From NCBI GenBank assembly GCA_947174505.1, contig CAMWJF010000021.1, positions 1-60,563 of the forward strand: a stretch of 60,563 bases of DNA. Direction: 5' to 3'. A model generated the notes under the pieces. It was not told where the DNA came from and made no database searches. It saw only the letters and a program-made list of their open reading frames with translations. The translations under genes and the position numbers were made by a program. Position 1 is the first letter of the stretch. Each line of letters starts with the position of its first letter. Positions 16,638 through 25,612 of this stretch are shown here, piece by piece. Origin of the DNA: an uncultured Lachnospiraceae bacterium. GTDB lineage: Bacteria > Bacillota > Clostridia > Lachnospirales > Lachnospiraceae.

Positions 16638-16675
16638 ACACCTGAAAGACATGGATACTTTCAGGTGTTATTTTT
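16638..16675 (+). terminator. Terminator of the aldo/keto reductase gene
   Basis: ACACCTGAAAG and CTTTCAGGTGT form a perfect 11-bp stem followed by TATTTTT. Its T-run merges with the start of repeat B0. Confidence 0.9.
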
Positions 16676-16710
16676 CTATAGGAAATTGTGACAGTGTAAA
16701 CCATTCAGGG
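16674..16710 (+). repeat. Dispersed repeat family B, partial copy B0
   Basis: Only the conserved 5' box remains (TTCTATAGGAAATTG, then ACAGTGTAAACCATTCA). The inner hairpin and terminator parts are replaced by unrelated sequence. Confidence 0.7.
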
Positions 16711-16758
16711 ATTTTCCCAGAGGGCAGATAAGGAATGAGAATAAGTGAGAGAACGCCA

Positions 16759-16787
16759 TTGACAGCAGACAGCGCGCTCGCTATAAT
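16759..16787 (+). promoter_or_regulatory. Consensus sigma-A promoter
   Basis: TTGACA, exactly 17 bases and TATAAT: a perfect consensus promoter about 50 bases upstream of the FMN-binding protein gene. Confidence 0.9.
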
Positions 16788-16836
16788 TAAACTGTGAGTT
16801 TAATTAATGATGGGGAAAATCGGGAGGAATTTTCAC

Positions 16837-17244
16837 ATGAAAGCATCTGGGAAAAGAATCTTTATGTGCATGGCTGTATTACTGTTATTGCCTGGTTCGG
16901 TGTCTGCGGCTACTTATCTGAAAAGCGTGGCGGATTATCAGAAGGCGGTAAAGGAGACAACGATCGGCGGCATGGATATTACCGGGCTTTCCGACGGCGT
17001 TTACGTTGGAGAATATGACGTCAATTTTATCTATGCAAAAGTGGAGGTAACGGTTCAGGACGGCAAAATGACAGACATTGCCATTTTGGAGCATAAACAG
17101 GAGAGGGGAAAGGCCGCGGAGGGAGTGGTTGAGGATATGATTGCGGAGCAGAAAACAGATGTGGAAGCCGTATCAGGCGCAACCAATTCCAGCACTGTGA
17201 TAAAAAAAGCCGTTGAAAATGCCCTCCGGAATGCTGCGCGTTAA
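16837..17244 (+). CDS. Secreted FMN-binding domain protein
   Basis: A 135-residue protein starting at ATG 16837 after GGGAGG. A signal peptide is clear (basic start MKASGKR, hydrophobic core MCMAVLLLLPG, cleavage near SVSA-A). The mature part is one FMN_bind domain: DGVYVGEYDV..AKVEVTVQDGK and the flavinylation-type motif VSGATNSST, where the threonine can carry covalent FMN. Such proteins serve in extracytoplasmic electron transfer. Its last codons are repeated at 18804-18832. Confidence 0.87.
   Translation: MKASGKRIFMCMAVLLLLPGSVSAATYLKSVADYQKAVKETTIGGMDITGLSDGVYVGEYDVNFIYAKVEVTVQDGKMTDIAILEHKQERGKAAEGVVEDMIAEQKTDVEAVSGATNSSTVIKKAVENALRNAAR
17206..17234 (+). repeat. 29-bp direct repeat, left copy
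   Basis: Begins AAAGCCGTTGAAAATGCCCT and is identical over 29 bases to 18804-18832. It lies inside the 3' end of the FMN-binding gene. Confidence 0.9.
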
Positions 17245-17325
17245 GTTCGGATATGAAATTTTTTGTAACGAAACAGGAATCCATCCGTCTAACCAATGAA
17301 ATCACAGAAGAAGAGGTGATGATAC

Positions 17326-17829
17326 GTGGAGAAAGCGGCATTTGAAAAACTGTATCAGGCGTACTATATGCGGGTGTATTCCTATGTGATGGCGCTTGCG
17401 GGAAAGAGCCATCTGGCAGAGGAAATCACGCAGGAAACGTTTTATAAAGCGTTTACCACAAACGCTTCGTTTCGCGGGGAATCGGATGCGGTGACATGGC
17501 TTTGCTCCATTGCCAGAAATCTTTTTGTCGATGAAATGCGGCGGCAGGCAAAGCGCGCCGCACCCATGCCGTCTGTTGCAGATGCCGACAGCGGCGTTGA
17601 CATTGTGCGCGAAGTGGAAGACAAGGACACTTCTTATCAGATTCATCTGGCTTTACATGAACTGGAAGAGTCTTATCGTCAGGTGTTTGAGCTGAGGATC
17701 TTCGGAGAGATGTCTTTCCGGGAGATCGGCAGTATCCGGGGTAAGACAGAGAGCTGGGCGAGAGTCACATATCACCGTGCCAAATTGAAGATTATAGAAA
17801 GGATGGGGATTCATGAAACTGGGTTGTAA
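17326..17829 (+). CDS. ECF-type RNA polymerase sigma factor
   Basis: A 167-residue sigma factor. Region 2 runs from FEKLYQAYYMRVYSYVMALA through AEEITQETFYKAFTT, and TWLCSIARNLFVDEMRR ends region 2.4. Region 4 is LALHELEESYRQVFELRIFG followed by EMSFREIGSIRGKTESWARV. The start is GTG 17326 after GAGGTGAT. It overlaps its anti-sigma gene by 17 bases, a common sign of a sigma/anti-sigma pair. The pair lies between two 29-bp direct repeats. Confidence 0.9.
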   Translation: MEKAAFEKLYQAYYMRVYSYVMALAGKSHLAEEITQETFYKAFTTNASFRGESDAVTWLCSIARNLFVDEMRRQAKRAAPMPSVADADSGVDIVREVEDKDTSYQIHLALHELEESYRQVFELRIFGEMSFREIGSIRGKTESWARVTYHRAKLKIIERMGIHETGL

Positions 17830-18787
17830 TGTTATAAGGGATTTACTTCCGCTCTATGCGGATCAGATATGCAGCGAGGAGAGCAGAGGACTTGTGGAGG
17901 AGCATCTGGCGGACTGCAAGAATTGCTCCGTGCTATTACGGCAGATGCGAAGCGAGGAGATGGAGAGCAGTCTGGAAACGGAGGCTGTGGACGTAATTCA
18001 CAGGCAGGCAAATTTTTTTAAGAGGAAATCTGCAGTGATTGGCGCGGCAATTGCAGGCGTTTTCATGATTCCGGTTCTTGTCTGCCTGATCGTGAATCTT
18101 GCGACCGGTGCGGCGCTTGACTGGTTCTTTATTGTACTGGCTTCGCTTCTTACAGCGGCTTCTTTGAGTATTGTGCCGCTGATGGTGCCGGATCATAAAG
18201 GCCTTTGGACACTGGGCACATTCACGGCAAGTCTGCTTCTGCTGTTTGGCGTAATCTGTATTTACACGGGCGGCACATGGTTTTTCCTTGTGTCGGCAAC
18301 GGTTCTGTTCGGAATTTCGGTTTGTTTTCTTCCGTTTGCAGTACATGCAGAACCGGTCAGATCGCTGCTTGGCAGTTTCAAAGGGCTGACGGTGATGGCA
18401 GTCGATACACTCCTGTATGTGCTGATGATGGGCGTTATCGGCGTGTATGTGGACGCCTCCGTCTTTTGGCGCCTTGCACCCAGGATATCCTTTCCGTGTC
18501 TGGTACTTGCATGGTTTGTGTTCCTGCTGATCCGATATGCGAAATGTAACGGATTCCTGAAAGCTGGCTTATGCACGGCCCTGATCGGGGTGTACAGCTT
18601 CTTCGCCAATTATCTGGTCAACAGATGGATCGGGACTGAGAGTTCCATTCCTGCCTTTCATCCTTTTATCTGGAGAGTCGATACGATCGACGGTAATATC
18701 AGATGGATTGTTCTGTTAGTCGGCTGCATTACGGGGATTGTACTGATGGTTTACGGCATATCCGTACAGGAGAAGAAAGATATATAA
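17813..18787 (+). CDS. Zinc-finger anti-sigma factor, multi-pass membrane protein
   Basis: A 324-residue protein. The N-terminal zf-HC2 domain has CNVIRDLLPLYADQICSEES and VEEHLADCKNC, giving the His-x3-Cys-x2-Cys zinc site of ZAS anti-sigma factors. About six to eight membrane segments follow from residue 75 on, ending in a short basic tail. It should hold the adjacent sigma factor at the membrane. The very hydrophobic C-terminal part is larger than usual and may sense membrane stress or peptides. Confidence 0.85.
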   Translation: MKLGCNVIRDLLPLYADQICSEESRGLVEEHLADCKNCSVLLRQMRSEEMESSLETEAVDVIHRQANFFKRKSAVIGAAIAGVFMIPVLVCLIVNLATGAALDWFFIVLASLLTAASLSIVPLMVPDHKGLWTLGTFTASLLLLFGVICIYTGGTWFFLVSATVLFGISVCFLPFAVHAEPVRSLLGSFKGLTVMAVDTLLYVLMMGVIGVYVDASVFWRLAPRISFPCLVLAWFVFLLIRYAKCNGFLKAGLCTALIGVYSFFANYLVNRWIGTESSIPAFHPFIWRVDTIDGNIRWIVLLVGCITGIVLMVYGISVQEKKDI

Positions 18788-18803
18788 TTACGGACCATCA
18801 AAG

Positions 18804-18832
18804 AAAGCCGTTGAAAATGCCCTCCGGAATGC
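18804..18832 (+). repeat. 29-bp direct repeat, right copy
   Basis: Identical to 17206-17234. It lies 17 bases after the anti-sigma stop codon and is not part of any intact gene here. Confidence 0.9.
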
Positions 18833-18841
18833 GGTATATTG

Positions 18842-18863
18842 AGTTGGGACAGTTTTTGTCCCA
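18842..18863 (+). terminator. Possible hairpin terminator after sigma/anti-sigma pair
   Basis: TGGGACA, a T-rich loop and TGTCCCA make a 7-bp stem. No good T-run follows, so the call is weak. Confidence 0.35.
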
Positions 18864-18909
18864 CGGGATGAAAGATTGGGCTGTGGCCAATTTCTGAAGA
18901 GGAGTGTTG

Positions 18910-19698
18910 ATGGCAATGTATAGAATACTGGTGGTGGAGGACGACGCGGTCATTGCGGGGCAGATTGGGAAATACTTGGAAAAATGGGGCTATGAGGTGG
19001 AGACGGTCAGGGATTTCGCGGATGTGATGGGGCAGTTTGCATCGTATGAGCCCCAGCTTGTGCTGATGGATATCGGTCTGCCCTTTTACAACGGCTACTA
19101 CTGGTGCGGTGAGATCCGCAAGGTATCCCAAGTGCCGATCATCTTTATCTCCTCGGCCTCAGACAACATGAATGTGGTGATGGCGGTCAATATGGGCGGC
19201 GATGATTTTGTGGTAAAGCCCTTTGACCTGGAGATTCTGCAGGCCAAGATACAGGCGCTTTTAAGGCGGGCTTATGCGTTCACGGCGCCGGGGACGGTGT
19301 TGGAGTACCGGGGCGTCCTGCTTAATATGACAGACATGTCGCTTTCTTGCCGTCAGAGAATCGGGGAACCTGTGCAGAAGGAAGCAGGCAGACAGGATGA
19401 TGCGGCAGCTTCGGGCAGCCGGGACGCCGGACAGGAAAGGGAAAGCAGCCGGATCGAACTGACGAAAAACGAGTTCCGCATCCTGCAGACGCTCTTTGAG
19501 GCGGCGGGCGGCGTAGTCAGCCGGGATCTGCTGATGAAACGGCTCTGGGATGACGAGTGCTTTGTGGACGACAATACGCTCACGGTGAATATGAACCGCC
19601 TGCGCAAACGCCTTGCCCAAATCGGTCTTTCCGATCTGATTCAGACGAAGAAGGGCGTTGGGTATTTCCTGACAGGGACAGAAAGGGATTGCCCGTAA
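18910..19698 (+). CDS. BceR-like OmpR-family response regulator
   Basis: About 262 residues. The receiver has VVEDDAV, the phospho-acceptor Asp in LVLMDIGLPFYNGYYWC, and the Lys in VVKPFDLE. The C-terminal winged helix has LTKNEFRILQTLFEAAGGVV and the DNA-contact part VDDNTLTVNMNRLRKRL. The linker is unusually long and charged (about 150-185). The N-Y-Y-W-C segment and gene order (regulator, kinase, ABC ATPase, FtsX permease) place it with Bce-type peptide-antibiotic sensing systems. The start at 18910 follows GAGGAG. Confidence 0.9.
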   Translation: MAMYRILVVEDDAVIAGQIGKYLEKWGYEVETVRDFADVMGQFASYEPQLVLMDIGLPFYNGYYWCGEIRKVSQVPIIFISSASDNMNVVMAVNMGGDDFVVKPFDLEILQAKIQALLRRAYAFTAPGTVLEYRGVLLNMTDMSLSCRQRIGEPVQKEAGRQDDAAASGSRDAGQERESSRIELTKNEFRILQTLFEAAGGVVSRDLLMKRLWDDECFVDDNTLTVNMNRLRKRLAQIGLSDLIQTKKGVGYFLTGTERDCP

Positions 19699-19743
19699 GA
19701 CGGCAGTATTTACTGTGGCAGCGGCTTCGGAATGGAGGTAAAA

Positions 19744-20826
19744 ATGGAGAAGAAAACCTGTATACCGGCGGCCTATCTGCGGGAGCGGATTGTCCCGGTT
19801 TCCTTTTACATTGGGGAGGCGCTTATTTTTATGATGATAGCCGCGCTCTACGGCTATGAGGGCGTGCTTGCAAATATGACCTATGCGCTGGGGCTTACGG
19901 CCTTTTTCGGCGGCTGCTGCCTTTTGCGGGATTATGTAAGATACAGGGAAAAATACAGGGAGCTGACGGGGCTTCTTTTGGCGGAAGAGAGAAGTGAAGG
20001 CCTGCCGCAGACATCTTCCGCCATGGAACAGGCTTATCAGCAGATCGTTATGGCACAGGAGGCGGAGAAAAAGGCGTTGGTGACGCAGCTTGACGAGAAG
20101 CAGCAGAACATGGCGGATTATTATACCATGTGGACGCATCAGATCAAGATACCGCTCTCGGCCATGGATCTGCTTTTGCAGAATGCAGGCGGGAATGCGG
20201 ACAGATATGTGGAAGAAGATGCAGACGGCAGCGGGGATATACAGACTGCGAAACAGCTTCGGGAGGAGATTTTCAAGACGGGACAGTATGTGGATATGGC
20301 GCTTCATTATGCCAGAATGGAGAGCATTTCCGCAGACCTTTCTTTTACAAAACTGGATGTGGGGGAGCTGGTAAAGAAGGCGCTTAAAAAATTCTGGCTC
20401 CTTTTCAGCGGGGCGGGGCTTAATCTACAGATGGAAGATTGTCATGCATATGTGGTCACGGATGGGAAGTGGTTTTCCTTTGTGATAGAACAGGTGCTGT
20501 CCAATGCGATCAAGTATACGAAGGAAGGCGCCATTTCCATTTACGGGACGGACAAGGGCGGCAGGCGCGTCAGGGAAGGCTGCAGCTATCTTGTCATTGA
20601 AGACACGGGAATCGGGATTGAGGAGAGCGATCTGCCAAGAATCTTTGAGCGGGGATTTACCGGATATAACGGGCGCATGGAGAACAAGTCCACAGGTATC
20701 GGCCTGTATCTGTGCAGGCAGATCATGGACAGGCTGGGTTTTTCCATCCGCGTGGAGTCAGTGCGGCATGAGGGGACGAGGGTGTTTCTGGGGATTGCGC
20801 AGGAGGAGATCCTTACAAAAATGTAA
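19744..20826 (+). CDS. BceS-like intramembrane-sensing histidine kinase
   Basis: A 360-residue kinase. Two membrane helices lie at about 20-62 with almost no outer loop, as in intramembrane-sensing kinases. The phospho-acceptor is the His of MWTHQIKIPLSAMDLLLQ. The ATP-binding parts are LSNAIKYTKEG, EDTGIGIEESDLPRIFERGF and STGIGLYLCRQIMDRLG. Kinases of this class do not detect the peptide directly but read the flux of the ABC transporter that follows. The start at ATG 19744 follows GGAGG. Confidence 0.9.
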   Translation: MEKKTCIPAAYLRERIVPVSFYIGEALIFMMIAALYGYEGVLANMTYALGLTAFFGGCCLLRDYVRYREKYRELTGLLLAEERSEGLPQTSSAMEQAYQQIVMAQEAEKKALVTQLDEKQQNMADYYTMWTHQIKIPLSAMDLLLQNAGGNADRYVEEDADGSGDIQTAKQLREEIFKTGQYVDMALHYARMESISADLSFTKLDVGELVKKALKKFWLLFSGAGLNLQMEDCHAYVVTDGKWFSFVIEQVLSNAIKYTKEGAISIYGTDKGGRRVREGCSYLVIEDTGIGIEESDLPRIFERGFTGYNGRMENKSTGIGLYLCRQIMDRLGFSIRVESVRHEGTRVFLGIAQEEILTKM

Positions 20827-21022
20827 GTTACAGCAGGGAAATGTAAGCCGGATACATGGCGGCGCATTTCCTTTTTGTTTATGATAATGCATATAGACGA
20901 GGCAGATGGCAGCCTGTGTAAATTGGCGCAACGCTATGGACTGGCAGGCAGGGAAGACAGCAGGCTTGCGGGTGCCGGTCAGAAAAGAATAAGATTTTTG
21001 ATGATGATTAAGGAGGACAACA

Positions 21023-21787
21023 ATGTCGCTGCTAACCGTAAAAAACGTAAAGAAAATATATACCACCCGTTTCGGCTCGGTCAAGGTACAGGCGCTAAAC
21101 GACGTGAACTTTTCCGTGGAAGAAGGAGAGTATGTGGCCATCATGGGCGAGTCCGGGTCTGGAAAAACCACGCTTTTAAATATTCTGGCGTCCCTGGATG
21201 TGGCCACCAGCGGACAGGTGCTGTTAAACGGGCAGGAGCTTTCCAAAGTCAGCCAGAAGGATTTGTGCGCATTCCGGCGGGATCATCTGGGCTTTGTCTT
21301 TCAGGACTTTAATCTGCTTGACACCATGTCTTTGCGGGACAATATTTTTCTGCCGCTGGTGCTGGCGGGGGTGTCTTACCGGGAAATGGAGGACCGCCTG
21401 ACGCCCCTTGCCCGTAAACTGGCGATTACAGAACTTCTGGATAAATATCCCTACGAAGTGTCGGGCGGGCAGAAGCAGCGGGCGGCGGTGTGCCGCGCCC
21501 TGATTACGGGGCCGGATATCATTCTGGCGGACGAACCTACCGGGGCGCTGGATTCCCGTGCATCGGGGAAACTGCTTAAGCTCTTCGGGGAAATCAACGG
21601 GGAGGGACAGACCATCCTTATGGTGACCCACAGCATTCAGGCCGCGGCCCATGCGGGGCGGGTGCTTTTCATCAAGGATGGCTGCGTGTTCCACCAGATC
21701 TACCGGGGCGGCCATGACCGGGATGAAATGTACCGCATGATATCGGATGCCCTGACGGTGATACAGGCACAGCAGAGTCAGGGATAG
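21023..21787 (+). CDS. BceA-like ABC transporter ATPase
   Basis: A 254-residue ATPase with all motifs: Walker A MGESGSGKTTLLN, Q-loop VFQDFNLLDTMS, signature YEVSGGQKQRAAVCRAL, Walker B DIILADEPTGALDS and switch VTHSIQAAAHAGR. It belongs to the MacB/LolD-type group that powers FtsX-like permeases. With the next gene it would remove or release cell-wall-active peptides from their lipid target. It is preceded by AAGGAGG. Confidence 0.93.
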   Translation: MSLLTVKNVKKIYTTRFGSVKVQALNDVNFSVEEGEYVAIMGESGSGKTTLLNILASLDVATSGQVLLNGQELSKVSQKDLCAFRRDHLGFVFQDFNLLDTMSLRDNIFLPLVLAGVSYREMEDRLTPLARKLAITELLDKYPYEVSGGQKQRAAVCRALITGPDIILADEPTGALDSRASGKLLKLFGEINGEGQTILMVTHSIQAAAHAGRVLFIKDGCVFHQIYRGGHDRDEMYRMISDALTVIQAQQSQG

Positions 21788-21844
21788 GTTAAATAAATTC
21801 TCGGCGCGTGCCTTCGCAAAAAACGCGCCGGCATGGAGGTAAAC

Positions 21845-23851
21845 ATGAATAAAATGAAATTATTGCCAGTAATGACCTACAGAGGGGTGAAACAGAATAA
21901 GCTGGTGTACAGGCCGTATCTCATGGCGTGCGTTGTTTCCGTATTCAGCTATTATCTGTTTTCTTCCCTTCTGCACAATGACCTGATGGAGAGACTGCCG
22001 AAAGCGGCCTATGCATGGATGATGCTGATGCTTGGAAAAGGACTGCTGTCCGTCATTCTGTTATTGTTTCTGCTCTATGCGGGCAGTTTTTTGCAGAAAA
22101 GGCGCAAGCGGGAGCTGGGACTGTACAGTCTTCTCGGACTGGAGCGAAGGCATATCGGCATCATGCTTCTGTGGGAAAACGCAGGGCTGTATCTGGTCAG
22201 CGTATCGGCCGGGATGATACTGGGGTTTGTCCTGAATAAGCTGATGTTTCTCCTGCTGCTGCGCGTGTCGCGGCTGGATGTGGAGGTGGCATTCTACTTT
22301 TCCATAGAGGCGGTTATGGAGACGCTTCGGTATTTCGCGGTTGTTTTTCTCTGTATTTATATCAGAAGCCTGTGGGGGTTTTACCGCATGAAACCGACGG
22401 AGCTTATGTCTGAGAGCAGGAAGGGGGAGAAGGAGCTTAAGCGGATCTGGCTGTGGTCTGCGGCGGGCCTGCTCCTGCTGGTATGCGGCTACTATATTTC
22501 CGTTACCAGCAAGCTGGACAGCATGATTTTTACGGACTTTTTTCTGGCGGTATTTCTGGTGGTACTTGGCACTTATTTTCTGTTTACCTCGGGAAGCGTG
22601 GCTTTCCTGCGTTTTTTGAAGAAGAGAAAAAACATCTACTACAGACCGGCTAATCAGGTGACGATTTCCGGTATGCTGTACCGTATGAAAAAGAACGCGG
22701 CGGGACTGTCCAATATCTGTATCTTCTCCACCATGCTTCTGATTACATTGACCTGTACGGTCACTATGTGGATGGGAATGGACCAGATTGCCTATTATGA
22801 TTATCCCTATGATATGCAGGCGGTTTATTCGGAGAACAGCAATGTGATAGAAACGGCCTGGCAGAAGGCGGAGGCGCTTTCGGAAAAATACGGGCAGGGC
22901 ATAGCGAGGCTGGATTATTATAATGCCATGGAGCTTGCCTGCGGCAAACGGGAGGGCAGCAACACGTTTGTGTCCGCCGCCGGGGAGAAATTTGCCGACC
23001 AGTATAACGTCACATTGCTTTTACTGGAAGACTATAACCGTCTGGAAGGGCAGGACACAAGCTTGAAAGAAGGGGAAGTGCTTCTGTATACAACGGGGGT
23101 GCCTTTTGGATTTGACACGGTGAACTTCATGGGTGTGGAGGCATCTGTCAAGGCGGAGCCGGAGCGGATTTACCCCTACCCGCAGGCGAAGAACCGGATG
23201 TTTAGCTTCACTTCGCAGTATGCGATTGTGGTAAAGGATCAGGAGGCTCTGGACAGATTCGTTTCGGCGTGGGCACAGGTGAACGGCGTGACTGACCTGG
23301 AGGGCTTTCTGCACAGCGGCGTGCGGCATCTGAACCTTCTGCTTGACGGGAAGGAGACGGAAAGGGACGCCCTGATCGAAGAGTGGTCGGTGTGGTGTCA
23401 GGGGCAGCAGGATTTTCTGCGGATAGAGAACGGTCTGGAGGGAAGAGACGAGGACCGCGCCATGAACGGCGGCCTGCTCTTCATCGGTATGGTCTTTGGG
23501 ATTCTGTTCTTTATGTGCCTCCTGCTCATCATGTACTTTAAGCAGGTTTCGGAAGGGTACGAGGATCAGGACAGCTTTGGGATCATGCGGAAGGTGGGCA
23601 TGAGTGATGAGGAGATCAGAGGAACGGTTCACAGGCAGATCCTGCTGGTGTTTTTCCTGCCCCTTGCGGGAGCGTTTCTGCACACGGCGGCCGGGCTGGT
23701 GATGGTCAACGGCCTTCTGGCGGCGCTGCGGTTCTTTGACACCGGGCTTCTGCTCCGCTGCTGTGTGGGCGTGGTGGCGGCCGTCGCGGTTCTCTACGGG
23801 GGAAGCTATCTGATGACGGCGAAGACTTATTATCGGATTGTGAAGAAGTGA
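21845..23851 (+). CDS. BceB-like ABC transporter permease
   Basis: A 668-residue FtsX/BceB-type permease. Four membrane segments lie in the N-terminal third. There is a large outer domain of about 200 residues between about 320 and 530 (starting near TMWMGMDQIAYYDYPYDMQA). The C-terminal FtsX domain has GILFFMCLLLIMYFKQVSEG and LVFFLPLAGAFLHTAAGLVM. The big outer domain is the hallmark of Bce-type transporters and contacts the peptide-lipid complex. The start at 21845 follows GGAGG. It is the last gene of the module. Confidence 0.92.
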   Translation: MNKMKLLPVMTYRGVKQNKLVYRPYLMACVVSVFSYYLFSSLLHNDLMERLPKAAYAWMMLMLGKGLLSVILLLFLLYAGSFLQKRRKRELGLYSLLGLERRHIGIMLLWENAGLYLVSVSAGMILGFVLNKLMFLLLLRVSRLDVEVAFYFSIEAVMETLRYFAVVFLCIYIRSLWGFYRMKPTELMSESRKGEKELKRIWLWSAAGLLLLVCGYYISVTSKLDSMIFTDFFLAVFLVVLGTYFLFTSGSVAFLRFLKKRKNIYYRPANQVTISGMLYRMKKNAAGLSNICIFSTMLLITLTCTVTMWMGMDQIAYYDYPYDMQAVYSENSNVIETAWQKAEALSEKYGQGIARLDYYNAMELACGKREGSNTFVSAAGEKFADQYNVTLLLLEDYNRLEGQDTSLKEGEVLLYTTGVPFGFDTVNFMGVEASVKAEPERIYPYPQAKNRMFSFTSQYAIVVKDQEALDRFVSAWAQVNGVTDLEGFLHSGVRHLNLLLDGKETERDALIEEWSVWCQGQQDFLRIENGLEGRDEDRAMNGGLLFIGMVFGILFFMCLLLIMYFKQVSEGYEDQDSFGIMRKVGMSDEEIRGTVHRQILLVFFLPLAGAFLHTAAGLVMVNGLLAALRFFDTGLLLRCCVGVVAAVAVLYGGSYLMTAKTYYRIVKK

Positions 23852-24017
23852 GATGTTTTTCTCGGAAAGTATACTTCCGGCAAACTGTAGATATCCGGCC
23901 AATATGCCGATATCTATAATATAGCAGCAGAATATCCTGAAAAAGGCAGGGAAAACAGGGTATTCATAAACACCACAGGCGCAAGGATGCGCCATACTAT
24001 CAAAAGGAAGTGATACA

Positions 24018-24626
24018 ATGAAAATCGGCGAAGCGCAGAGCGCTTACAGACAGCAGCTTGCCCTTTTACGGGGACAGAAGAGCGATTTTGTGAAACAGCG
24101 GGAGGAGAACCGCAAAAAAATGGAGGAGGCCAGAAAGAAGAGCGAGGAGCAGGGTGTGACCTTTGAATTTTCCGAGGCCTATCTGGAGCGGGAAAAGGAA
24201 CTGCAGGAGAAGATCGACGAGCTTTCCGGGCAGATCAAAAAGGATGAAAAAACGCTTGATGACCTGATTGAGCAGGAAGTAGGGATCTTTAACAGCATGG
24301 TGGCCGAGCAGCAGGGCGACGCGTGGAAGAAGTACGGCGAGGAGATGGCCAAGTGTCTGGAGATCGCCAGAAGAATCAGCCGGGGTGACCGCGTGCCCGC
24401 GCAGGATGAGAAGAAGCTGATGGACTTTAATATGGACATCTATAAGATGGCGAAGGAGATGGCGGCCATCAATATGGAAGGCAAACACAAAGAATGGGAT
24501 TCCCTTTGGGCCGAGGAGGAAGAAGAGAAGGAGTACGATGATCCTTTTGAGGCGTCCCAGAATGCGGAGACAAATGTGGAAATGCCGGAGGGTATGGAGA
24601 CGGAGGCGGAGGCTTCTTCAGAATAA
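24018..24626 (+). CDS. Coiled-coil cytoplasmic protein of unknown function
   Basis: A 202-residue, highly charged protein with no signal peptide or membrane segment. Residues 25-95 show a clear coiled-coil pattern (REENRKKMEEARKKSEEQ, then ELQEKIDELSGQIKKDEK). The last 40 residues are acidic and low in complexity. The opening MKIGEAQSAYRQQLALLRGQ is not matched to a family I can name. The stop overlaps the ATG of the AraC-type gene, so the two are co-translated. Confidence 0.65.
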   Translation: MKIGEAQSAYRQQLALLRGQKSDFVKQREENRKKMEEARKKSEEQGVTFEFSEAYLEREKELQEKIDELSGQIKKDEKTLDDLIEQEVGIFNSMVAEQQGDAWKKYGEEMAKCLEIARRISRGDRVPAQDEKKLMDFNMDIYKMAKEMAAINMEGKHKEWDSLWAEEEEEKEYDDPFEASQNAETNVEMPEGMETEAEASSE

Positions 24627-25468
24627 TGAAGCGCTTTACATGCTACACGCCCATCACGGCCACGCCCTACCGCAGCAGCGAGGCGTATGTGGAAATCGAG
24701 CCTTGTGCGGCGCTGAAGCCCTATATCCGCTGCTTTTGGGGCAGCAAAGATATCTATACACAAGATGCCGGTGCGGCTGCGGACAGTGTGGTGGTGCCGG
24801 ATACCTGTATGGATATCATATTTACGGTCAATTATACGGATAACAGCCTGTCAGGAAGCTTTTGCGGCATAGACGACAAGGCATTTTGGGTGAATGGCCG
24901 GAAAGAAAAGGGCGAGCGCTTATCGGTTTTTGCCATCCGATTCTACGCCTGGAGCGCGGTTCTGTTTGCGGAGGATTCCATGCGGGCATGCAGGAATTTC
25001 TGCGGCGATGCGTCAGTATACTTTTCGTGGCTGGTGCGGGCACTTAAGCAGAGGCTGTGGGAGACGGCGGCGATAGAGGAGCGGGTACGGCTTGCGGAGA
25101 CGGCGCTTTTGCGGAGAATGGAATGTCGGCGGGAGGAGCCGGTTTTCATGGACGCTGTGGCGGAGATCCTTTCCCGGCGCGGCGCTCTGCGGATGCAGGA
25201 GCTTGCGCGGGATATTCATGTGAGTGACAGGCAGCTGCAGCGTGTATTTCAGGAAAATATGGGAGTTTCCCCGAAAGCTTTTGCGTCGCTTGTACGTTAT
25301 CAGAACCTCTGGCGGGATATCCTTACGGTGCCGGGCAGAACGATCATGGATGAGGTATGTCTGCTGCAATATACGGATCAGGCACATCTTTGTCGGGATT
25401 TTAAGCGGTATCACGGGATGACGATTCCGCAGGCGTGTGCTCTGGCCGGGAAATCTGTCGCTTTTTAA
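24626..25468 (+). CDS. AraC family transcriptional regulator
   Basis: A 280-residue protein. The C-terminal pair of helix-turn-helix units is LRMQELARDIHVSDRQLQRV followed by FQENMGVSPKAFASLVRYQN, then the YTDQAHLCRDFKRYHGMTIPQA signature. The N-terminal 170 residues contain ALKPYIRCFWGSKDIY and VVVPDTCMDIIF, which resemble the cupin-like DUF6597 sensor. The ligand is unknown. It overlaps the coiled-coil gene and may control it or the toroid-fold protein downstream. Confidence 0.88.
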   Translation: MKRFTCYTPITATPYRSSEAYVEIEPCAALKPYIRCFWGSKDIYTQDAGAAADSVVVPDTCMDIIFTVNYTDNSLSGSFCGIDDKAFWVNGRKEKGERLSVFAIRFYAWSAVLFAEDSMRACRNFCGDASVYFSWLVRALKQRLWETAAIEERVRLAETALLRRMECRREEPVFMDAVAEILSRRGALRMQELARDIHVSDRQLQRVFQENMGVSPKAFASLVRYQNLWRDILTVPGRTIMDEVCLLQYTDQAHLCRDFKRYHGMTIPQACALAGKSVAF

Positions 25469-25612
25469 CAAGACAGGATCGGAAATCCGGGGTAATATAT
25501 GAAAAGTGCAGCGATTCAGCGCCGGGCGAAGACGATTGCAAAGGGATTTTGCCTCGGAACGGTGAAGGCGCGGAACCGTCACAGAATATTCCGACAAGGA
25601 GGGTTTCCGATT

